From an uncultured Lachnospiraceae bacterium (GTDB taxonomy: Bacteria; Bacillota; Clostridia; Lachnospirales; Lachnospiraceae): a stretch of 60,908 nt of DNA. The notes under the pieces are model-generated. The model saw only the letters and a list, made by a program, of their open reading frames with translations, searched no databases and was not told where the DNA came from. Below, in pieces: positions 36,322 through 43,176 of this stretch (positions within the stretch are counted from its first letter, which is position 1; each line of letters starts with the position of its first letter). Both the position numbers and the translations under genes were made by a program. The stretch spans positions 1-60,908 of the forward strand of contig CAKQXY010000018.1 in NCBI GenBank assembly GCA_934292725.1, in the 5' to 3' direction.

Positions 36322-36421
36322 GAGGCAGTTACAGTTCACGCACCATGTAACAAAAGCCCTTCGGTATAATGGTTTCGGGCTATGCTGTAAATATTGGCAT
36401 CGTATGAACTGCAACTGCCTC
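36322..36421 (-). other. 100-base structured element with a 17-bp closing stem
   Basis: The outer arms at 36322-36338 and 36405-36421 pair over 17 bases. The only imperfect position would be a G-U pair if the minus strand is transcribed but an A-C mismatch on the plus strand, which argues for a minus-strand RNA. An inner stem AGCCC/GGGCT (36355-36359 and 36377-36381) lies within. It starts nine bases after the 36430-36828 gene's stop and is not followed by a T-run. It may be a small structured RNA, an unusual 3' end or a mobile palindromic element. Confidence 0.5.
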
Positions 36422-36429
36422 TCTATAAG

Positions 36430-36828
36430 TTATCTCGCGCAAAGGCTATTGATGAAGACAATATAGCAACCAAAATCACCTATCGTTTTTCTATAATATT
36501 TATCGTCTTCTTCATATCCTAGTGCCTCTCTCCACTCAGTATTTTTTCCCTGCGTCTTTAAATAGCGCGCCATCATGTTAAAATGAGTGATGACACTATT
36601 GTGGCAGGCTGTACGAAAAGAGTCCTGCTCCATCTTCTGGCTGTGATCTAAGCTCAGCCATTTTGCGCGGATTTCAGCATATGTTGTTGCTTCTCCTATC
36701 AATTCATCATACAGTTCCTGACCAACTGGATCATTTTCGATTTCTTTAAGTAATTTCTGATGCAGCTCTCTCATCTGATCAAATGTCAGGCTCTTTGGTG
36801 TTTCTAAATAATTTTCGTATGTGTTCAT
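36430..36828 (-). CDS. Hypothetical protein, 132 residues
   Basis: I do not recognise it with confidence; the size and the WREALGYEEDDKYYRKTIGDF segment recall small Clostridia proteins of the DUF3232 kind, but this is only an impression. It is soluble, mainly helical and charged, with a Leu/Lys/Glu-rich helix at residues 18-55. AGGAAGGTACATA upstream of the ATG supports translation. It is monocistronic, flanked by the structured element at 36322-36421 and a 316-bp gap. Confidence 0.6.
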   Translation of the reverse strand: MNTYENYLETPKSLTFDQMRELHQKLLKEIENDPVGQELYDELIGEATTYAEIRAKWLSLDHSQKMEQDSFRTACHNSVITHFNMMARYLKTQGKNTEWREALGYEEDDKYYRKTIGDFGCYIVFINSLCAR

Positions 36829-37144
36829 TATGTACCTTCCTATTCAGTCAAGTGTTTTTTCCTTGTTTTTCAAGGAATTTTTAGTTTTAGTGTATCGCCT
36901 TCCCTCTCCTATAAAGATTGTATTGTTAGTGTTAAAAGTAGTGCGTATTCGTTACATGCAGGAGAAGTTTATCTGTCCAGTTTATCATGAAAAAGTGATA
37001 TCACAATTCCAAACATAAATACACTAATAGTATTTATATTGTATTATTCAACACCACCAAATATACAATATATCTACATCGGCATACCTGTTACTGATTT
37101 ACCAGACACTTCATGTAGAACTGATTATAGCATTAGTTCTTCAA
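36829..37144. other. 316-bp gap with no gene
   Basis: AT-rich. It contains a small hairpin TTCCTTG-TTTTT-CAAGGAA at 36859-36877 in the leader of the 132-residue gene, and a near-perfect 24-base palindrome at 37117-37140 just past the last gene of the conflict island, which could end that transcript. A GTGATATCAC palindrome lies near 36996. No convincing open frame was seen. Confidence 0.5.
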
Positions 37145-38245
37145 TCAATCTATAATCTCATCTGGGAAAAAATATTTCTCATTTGCCCCATCATCAAGAT
37201 AATCATTTCCATTCTTAGCAAGAACATCTTCTATATAATCATAATCAAATCGCATTCCTCGTGCTGGTGGATAATCAGAAGTTTTCCATACATGTGTTTC
37301 TTTCATTATGCTATCCGGTTGTAACAGCTTATCGACACGCACGCCATTATCCTTAATGCCCCAAGTCGGATCCACATGATAATACTGTCCATCCAGCTTA
37401 ACAAGATCCCATATATGTCCATTTTTTAAATCTTCTTTTAAAAATCCACTAATATACATACATTCAATATTGGCTTCATCCATTAATGTTTTAAAGGCTC
37501 TTGCGAAACCACTGCAAATTCCTCTCGACTCTACAAGCGGCCCATATGCCAGATGTGGAATAGGATCAGAAGGAATCCGCGTAGCATCACTCACAACCTC
37601 GTCAAAAGCTCTTTGATCATAACTACATTCCTGTGTAATATAACTCAATGCTAAAAATGGTTTTACAACCTGTGGAACTTTTGCTCTGCCTAAAATTTTT
37701 CTCCAAATGTTTTTTGCAGAAAATATAGCCTTTCCCTGAAATTGTCGAAGTTCTGCCAGCGGCATAATATAACTATACGTTACGCTACACAGTGTCATTT
37801 CGGATAATTTATCAAATGAACTAGTCTGCATATCCCAACCATGAATTCCCTCATAGCAGGTAATAAGTTTACTCATTTGTTCCGATAATTTTGCTTCAAT
37901 CGCACTCGGATCTGAAGTTACAATCTGAATCTCCTTCGGTCCTCCTTTTTCCAATATCGTTGATGCATCCCAATTACCAGAATCCACTATAACATCCGTC
38001 AATGAAGCTGGGCATTGATCTTGATATGTAATCGTCACATCGTAATCATACAGGATTTGTATAATTCCTTTTTTCATATATGAATACTGATAACCCAAAA
38101 GATATGCCAATAAACGCGGTTCTTTTTTTAACGCCTTTTTTATTATCGTTTCTAATGATCCAACACAGTGTTGCAATCTAACTTGCCCTTGTTTTGAAAC
38201 CATAGCACGAATCAACGTATCTTCGGGAGAAGCAACCATTCCCAT
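37145..38245 (-). CDS. Transglutaminase-like cysteine protease domain protein, last gene of the island
   Basis: A 366-residue protein with no signal peptide, so cytoplasmic unlike the lipoprotein at 30613. The transglut_core triad is complete: C in SRGICSGFARAF (near 239), H in KNGHIWDLVK (near 273) and D in HVDPTWGIKD (near 289). The N-terminal 220 residues are helical and unassigned. It follows the immunity gene by 13 bp with GAGAGGTG before the ATG. As the last gene of an NTPase/toxin operon it could be a processing protease that releases or activates an effector, or an effector itself; both are inferences. Confidence 0.8.
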   Translation of the reverse strand: MGMVASPEDTLIRAMVSKQGQVRLQHCVGSLETIIKKALKKEPRLLAYLLGYQYSYMKKGIIQILYDYDVTITYQDQCPASLTDVIVDSGNWDASTILEKGGPKEIQIVTSDPSAIEAKLSEQMSKLITCYEGIHGWDMQTSSFDKLSEMTLCSVTYSYIMPLAELRQFQGKAIFSAKNIWRKILGRAKVPQVVKPFLALSYITQECSYDQRAFDEVVSDATRIPSDPIPHLAYGPLVESRGICSGFARAFKTLMDEANIECMYISGFLKEDLKNGHIWDLVKLDGQYYHVDPTWGIKDNGVRVDKLLQPDSIMKETHVWKTSDYPPARGMRFDYDYIEDVLAKNGNDYLDDGANEKYFFPDEIID

Positions 38246-38258
38246 TTTCTTTCACCTC

Positions 38259-38669
38259 TCAGTCCAAATACTTGCTCTGCCAATCCAATATAAAGCGAGA
38301 ATCATAATCCTCAATCGCATCATATCCATAATCTGCATTATATGAACCGTCTCTTTCAAGTACATAGCTAATTGATGTCCAGGAATCGTTTACATCTTTG
38401 CAAAGACAATGTAATTCTTCACATAAATCCTCAAGATCCAGAATCGCATCATCGTACCGATCATTGTCCCACGACAGCTTAACCAAATCTGCATAATCGT
38501 CATCATCTATATTCAATGCAAAAAATTGAAGATGGATTACGCCGGAAGTCTCAATAAAATATCCAATCACAGCTTTTTCCCAATTGTCGTCCATTACGGA
38601 TAAAATCCTGTTTCCAATTTTCTGCATCAATTGATTCAATTCTTGTTTGTTTTCTCGAATGCCTGACAT
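38259..38669 (-). CDS. YezG/DUF600-like immunity protein
   Basis: A 136-residue acidic protein resembling the YezG (DUF600) immunity family, which neutralises nuclease toxins of the YeeF kind. It has the features of an early LMQKIGNRILSVMDDNW helix, then IGYFIETSGVIHLQFFAL and a Trp/Asp-rich middle and C-terminus. The start at 38669 follows AGGAGG by eight bases; the longer open frame (19 more codons) runs into the nuclease gene. Its position directly after the nuclease gene, with its ribosome site inside that gene's end, is classic for a toxin-immunity pair. Confidence 0.8.
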   Translation of the reverse strand: MSGIRENKQELNQLMQKIGNRILSVMDDNWEKAVIGYFIETSGVIHLQFFALNIDDDDYADLVKLSWDNDRYDDAILDLEDLCEELHCLCKDVNDSWTSISYVLERDGSYNADYGYDAIEDYDSRFILDWQSKYLD

Positions 38670-38670
38670 A

Positions 38671-39228
38671 TCATTCTCCTCCTGCCTGATTATGAATTCG
38701 TTTTGTTTCATTTCTGACAAAACCATCTTTGTCCGTTATCTTATATTTTACAACAAAATCAGTTGGACGAGTAGAGTCTCCTGAATATCTACACTGAATT
38801 TTTACATCCACTGTACTTCCCTTGTCAAGTTCTTTCGCCCAGTCATTTTCTATTTTTTTATATTCAACACCATTAACATGGCTGTCCATCGGAACCAGAT
38901 TATCAATCTTTTCAGATCCACCAAACCGTCGTGCTATCAGGTGACCCCCTTGATCATTTTCCAAGCGAAATTCTCCTCCAGCCCGAACCTGATGTATCCT
39001 ATTTCTTTTTCCCTCTTCAAGTCTTAAAGAACCTTCACACCTAGTAATCCGCCCCAATTTATCTGTCTCATAACTATAACCATTGGCATCATAGTTTTCG
39101 TTTGGCTTCAGAGTGTATGTAGAAGCAAAATGATTCCTTTCAAGCTGTTTGCTTTCCGATTCTTCCTCAATTCGTTCCTCAGAATCTTCTAAAACATCTC
39201 CTTCAAAATTATGCCTGAACATACACAT
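38671..39228 (-). CDS. DNA/RNA non-specific endonuclease, toxin-domain type
   Basis: A 185-residue protein. Residues about 70-180 match the DNA/RNA non-specific endonuclease domain used as toxin tip in polymorphic toxins, with NDQGGHLIARRFGG near 104 holding the catalytic histidine, and NLVPMDSHVNGVEYKKIE near 121 with the metal-binding asparagine. The N-terminal 60 residues are charged and disordered-looking; no LXG, WXG, signal or trafficking domain is present, so the nuclease is free-standing. The start ATG at 39228 shares its A with the TGA stop of the HerA-like gene (TGATG), so translation is coupled. YezG-like immunity follows immediately. Confidence 0.85.
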   Translation of the reverse strand: MCMFRHNFEGDVLEDSEERIEEESESKQLERNHFASTYTLKPNENYDANGYSYETDKLGRITRCEGSLRLEEGKRNRIHQVRAGGEFRLENDQGGHLIARRFGGSEKIDNLVPMDSHVNGVEYKKIENDWAKELDKGSTVDVKIQCRYSGDSTRPTDFVVKYKITDKDGFVRNETKRIHNQAGGE

Positions 39229-42200
39229 CACTTCCTTCCACTTGCGCCTGTGCTAAAGTGTTTAATCGATTCCAGATAGCTGTGCGCATTTATATAGCGT
39301 TCATCCTCACGAAATCGAATTCCATAACACTTAAGAAGGCCGCCATATATTTCCCAAAAATACTCTGCTTTAGAAGCATCCAATGGCCATCTGTATGATT
39401 TTTCCGGGTCACATTTTTCTGGCATATACAGATATTTCTCGATGCCACCTCGAACTTCTTTCTCCCATTTCAGAATCGCTCTTACTTCCCTTGGAGACAA
39501 AGGATCTAAAGTCATTTTTGTCGTCTTTACACCTGGAAGCGTGAAGATTCTCATCACACTGTCCAAACGAATGAAGTCAAATACAAAGTCGAAAAATTTT
39601 TGTTTTAAATTTTTCAACTGTTTTGTTTTTATATATTCACCATTATTTTCCAAGAAAACTTGCACCTCATCAAGAAACTCTTGTTGCTTTGACTCCGGCA
39701 ATATAGGTTTAATTGCGCTTGTCCCTTTGCACAGCAGATATAGCAATTCCTCAATATCATCATAAAGACTAAATATATTTCCCTCTTTGATATTTTGATA
39801 CATCAGCTGAACAATCGCCCCCTGCATTTTTGTATATGTACCATAATTCAAAACAGGGCTACTCTTTATTCGATATCTCTGATCCCAAATATCACCCATT
39901 CTGGCTAAAAGAGTATCCGTCCATCCTGCATGGAAGATTGCCGCTACACCGATATCAAGCCTACTCAGTTCTCGAATCTGATTGTCATTTAAACTTAACG
40001 CTGCACCAATTTCTTCACAATCATTCTTGGCCGGCAATCTCATACACACTTTAATTGCCGTGTTTTTAATTGCAGCTTCATCCACCGCTCCGGGTGACTG
40101 ATCAATTATCATAAATCCCTCACCAGCGCTTCGCATCTCTGCAATACACCTGCACAGGCTCTCAACTGCTGCACCTTGAACATTGCCAGCATCTACGCTT
40201 GCCTCCTTGGAACATCTCTTAAGAATATTGTGCGCTTCTTCTAATACAGTAACATGAACCAGACTGCTGTTCGGTCCTGTTGTAACCGTCTTTCGGTAAT
40301 TTCTTAATTTTACGATCAAAATTCCCATTATCAAGGATCGCGTTTCGTCCGAGCCAATGCTGCTTAAATCAATGATCGTATTTTTGTTAAACAACGTTGT
40401 CTCTGGAATTCCAATACTTCTTCCAAAAATTTGCCCCTCAAAACCATTGCAAAGCGACGATACACGATTTAACAAGGCACCCTTATAATCACCTTTTGTT
40501 TGTGCAGAATACGGAGACTCATTAATAATTCTTTCAAGTACCTCTACCAGATCCGAAAACACCGGGAATTTGCTTCCTCTATTAATAATTCGCTCAGAAT
40601 GCTCCAGATCCCATCCATGATCAAGATATACCTGTTCAAATGCTTTTTTTAAAAGCCCCGGCATTGCCCCGTACAAAGGCCAACAGGCACTGACAACTTG
40701 AATAATATTGTCTAAATGCTCTCGAATATGAATCCCTGCACTAAACTCAAATGGATTAATCTGCAAAAGTCTATACGGTGTTTCATTCGCTGTAAATATA
40801 TTAATACCCGGTAAGCCCGCAAACTCAACTTTATATTCACCTTTTGCTGGTTCTATCACTAGAAACGGGACCTTGTTTTCAATTAATTTTTGAAGCAAAT
40901 TATATGTTGTATTACTTTTACCCGATCCAGAAGCACCACAAATAAACATATGAGATGCAAATGTATCTAAATCAAGGAATGTTTGTGTTTTCTCCTCCTG
41001 ACCCATATGATAAACATTGCCAAATAGTATCGGGCGTTTTACTTTACTTTTCCATTTTTCCGGAATGTTTCTTCCAAACTCAGCCATACTATCAACAACA
41101 ATTCCTGGGACTGATTTTCTTGGTAATCCCATAAGCGTTGGGATTTCTTTTCCACTAATCATCATAGCAGGCGTAATTTTTTCAGTCTGATATGGTGTTA
41201 CCGTAGTTTTTCCAGTTTCATCTGTAATCCGCTGAAGCATGGTGAGATTAATCACTGGGTGCTGTAGATTCGAGATATATTCCAAAACGCGATCTCTTTC
41301 GGTTTCGTTCGTTATATCCCATTGATTATAATATGCTCTTGGTGCAGCCTGAGAATCACCCGAAAACAACGCAGCCAATGTACTCGTTCCCATCACTGCT
41401 GTAGTTGCATCATCCGCAATTATATAGCATGCACTGTTCCACATGCCAAATGTTTGGCTTAAATTAATTCTCTTAATATGTTCTTCAATTTTGGTAAGTA
41501 AATTTTGAACCGCCTTATTATCTCGATTCATCGTAATAGAACGATTGGTACCTGTTGTCGTTCCAGAACTCTGGCTGTCTCCATTTTCATAACTATCTGA
41601 AAAAGCGGTTCCAGAATTAGTTCCAGTGGATGTCCCAGTAGTAGTGGATGTTCCAGTAGAACGCCCTGAGCCAGAATTAAAATGAATATCAAATAGTTCA
41701 TATCCCTGACCGCTATTTGAGCTTCTCCCTTCAGAAACACTGCTTGTATGAGAAGTGCCAAACGACTTAGAAACAGATCTACTGATAGAACTGTTAATAT
41801 TGTTTGATATAGAATAATTTATTGAATCTGAATCATTTTCGCCATAAGTAGCAGTTTCTTTTGCATATGGAGACAACGAAGTATAAAGGGCTTCTAATCC
41901 TTCTAAACATTCATCCATCGCATCGGGCGACACACATTGTGATAATACAACTAATGTATAGCGATGACCATTCATTGCATCAACAAATTTTTCATATCCC
42001 TGAGCGCTAAATTCTTTGTCATGCTGGCGCTCATCCTCACGTCTACTTGGTATCATGCTCAATGAACGCACAGTTCGACTTGTCGACATTCCACCAATCA
42101 TTCCACAAGAATCTAAAAGTCTGTTTTTTTCACTTTCACTTAACGCATTGATTTCACAACCAGGGAATTGGCCTCTAAGATTGTTTGCCAGTAACCCTCC

Positions 42201-42701
42201 AGCAACCTCCCCGTTTCCATTCGTATTTGTACATAAATACAGCTTCGTTGTATTTCCATTGCTTTGAAGAATTAGCGCAGCAATTCCGCCAAAACTATTC
42301 AATGCAGAATATACACTAACAAGCTTTTCAAAAGAATTCTCCTCCTCATTATACATAAGCTTTGTAATCTGATATATTGCAATACCTGATCGTCCACTCT
42401 GCATCGAATTAATTTGGCATACTTCATTGGTGTATAAACTTCCAGACATTGCAGGAGACAGCATTTCTAAATGCCGACTATTCACATATAAGCTTGCAAC
42501 ACGAAGATTATTCTGCAACAACGATAGCTGTGACGCATCCATCAGCATCTTTTTTGCTTTTCTTTGTTCTGTCCCATCTGGATTGCCAATAGGAATCGAT
42601 GATTCTCCTGTCGGCTTAGGAGATGGCCAACTACCATTGGATGAATTCGTTGGCCTTTTTGGCTGTCGCGAAGTTCCACCTGGTCTTGAATATGAAGGCA
42701 T
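39228..42701 (-). CDS. HerA/FtsK-like P-loop ATPase with Ser/Thr-rich insert
   Basis: A 1157-residue ATPase. Residues 1-285 are unassigned. Residues about 287-395 are a striking Ser/Thr/Gly/Asn-rich low-complexity segment. The motor domain has Walker A GASGSGKSNTT at 589-599 and Walker B VTVLEEAHNIL near 820, the HerA/VirD4-like arrangement (HMFICGASGSGKS; KGEYKVEF after it). HerA-type ATPases are hexameric DNA or protein pumps; related motors drive several defence systems and contractile or type IV-like secretion. It is coupled to the nuclease gene downstream. It may translocate DNA for the nuclease or load or export it. The family call is firm and the role inferred. Confidence 0.85.
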   Translation of the reverse strand: MPSYSRPGGTSRQPKRPTNSSNGSWPSPKPTGESSIPIGNPDGTEQRKAKKMLMDASQLSLLQNNLRVASLYVNSRHLEMLSPAMSGSLYTNEVCQINSMQSGRSGIAIYQITKLMYNEEENSFEKLVSVYSALNSFGGIAALILQSNGNTTKLYLCTNTNGNGEVAGGLLANNLRGQFPGCEINALSESEKNRLLDSCGMIGGMSTSRTVRSLSMIPSRREDERQHDKEFSAQGYEKFVDAMNGHRYTLVVLSQCVSPDAMDECLEGLEALYTSLSPYAKETATYGENDSDSINYSISNNINSSISRSVSKSFGTSHTSSVSEGRSSNSGQGYELFDIHFNSGSGRSTGTSTTTGTSTGTNSGTAFSDSYENGDSQSSGTTTGTNRSITMNRDNKAVQNLLTKIEEHIKRINLSQTFGMWNSACYIIADDATTAVMGTSTLAALFSGDSQAAPRAYYNQWDITNETERDRVLEYISNLQHPVINLTMLQRITDETGKTTVTPYQTEKITPAMMISGKEIPTLMGLPRKSVPGIVVDSMAEFGRNIPEKWKSKVKRPILFGNVYHMGQEEKTQTFLDLDTFASHMFICGASGSGKSNTTYNLLQKLIENKVPFLVIEPAKGEYKVEFAGLPGINIFTANETPYRLLQINPFEFSAGIHIREHLDNIIQVVSACWPLYGAMPGLLKKAFEQVYLDHGWDLEHSERIINRGSKFPVFSDLVEVLERIINESPYSAQTKGDYKGALLNRVSSLCNGFEGQIFGRSIGIPETTLFNKNTIIDLSSIGSDETRSLIMGILIVKLRNYRKTVTTGPNSSLVHVTVLEEAHNILKRCSKEASVDAGNVQGAAVESLCRCIAEMRSAGEGFMIIDQSPGAVDEAAIKNTAIKVCMRLPAKNDCEEIGAALSLNDNQIRELSRLDIGVAAIFHAGWTDTLLARMGDIWDQRYRIKSSPVLNYGTYTKMQGAIVQLMYQNIKEGNIFSLYDDIEELLYLLCKGTSAIKPILPESKQQEFLDEVQVFLENNGEYIKTKQLKNLKQKFFDFVFDFIRLDSVMRIFTLPGVKTTKMTLDPLSPREVRAILKWEKEVRGGIEKYLYMPEKCDPEKSYRWPLDASKAEYFWEIYGGLLKCYGIRFREDERYINAHSYLESIKHFSTGASGRK

Positions 42702-42775
42702 AGAAATTCATCTCCTCTCCAATTAGCTTCTTAACTTCATTTTCTCCATAATGTGTAACCATCCTTTATGACTAC

Positions 42776-43051
42776 TTATAATACTTTTTCGTTTTCGTCA
42801 TCATCTATCTCGTGCTGATGAGGATATCCATCTTCAAATTCACCTTTTTCACGCTGATCATCATCGGTTGCGTCGTTTGCATCACCTTCATCTGTTTTAT
42901 CCGTTTTGTCATCCACGACAGCAACCTTATCCATTGCCGTGTCAAAACGTTCTTTCTCGGCATCAGACATGTCTTTGTAGTTATACTTCTCTTCCATTTT
43001 AGAACGAAGCTGATCATATTCTTCCTGTGTTATTTTTTTAGGACCTTCCAT
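42776..43051 (-). CDS. Small acidic hypothetical protein
   Basis: A 91-residue protein, very acidic, with a helical N-half (EEYDQLRSKMEEKYNYKDMS) and an Asp/Thr/Lys-rich disordered C-half ending in ENEKVL. It is not recognised. TCAGGAGAAATATTGTT precedes the ATG and the gene is in line with its neighbours, so it is probably real. It could be an adaptor or inhibitor within the island. A competing open frame in another phase covers the same bases but lacks a ribosome site. Confidence 0.6.
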   Translation of the reverse strand: MEGPKKITQEEYDQLRSKMEEKYNYKDMSDAEKERFDTAMDKVAVVDDKTDKTDEGDANDATDDDQREKGEFEDGYPHQHEIDDDENEKVL

Positions 43052-43125
43052 AACAATATTTCTCCTGATTTATTGATATTTTTTATATTAGCCTTTTCGT
43101 TTTAACATATTCTATTTTATCAATA

Positions 43126-43165
43126 GGAACACAGGTGTTAAATTCATTAACAATTCCTGTGTTCC
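43126..43165. other. Intercistronic hairpin after the GAP1-like gene
   Basis: Outer arms GGAACACAGG/CCTGTGTTCC (10 bp) and inner arms TGTTAA/TTAACA, with a 3-nt bulge. No T-run follows on the minus strand. It may set the ratio of the GAP1-like protein to the acidic protein and HerA-like genes. Confidence 0.6.
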
Positions 43166-43176
43166 CGTATTACTTT

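Noticed and set aside
42805..43017. Alternative-phase frame over the acidic protein gene
   Set aside because: No ribosome site; the other frame has AGGAG and fits the operon.
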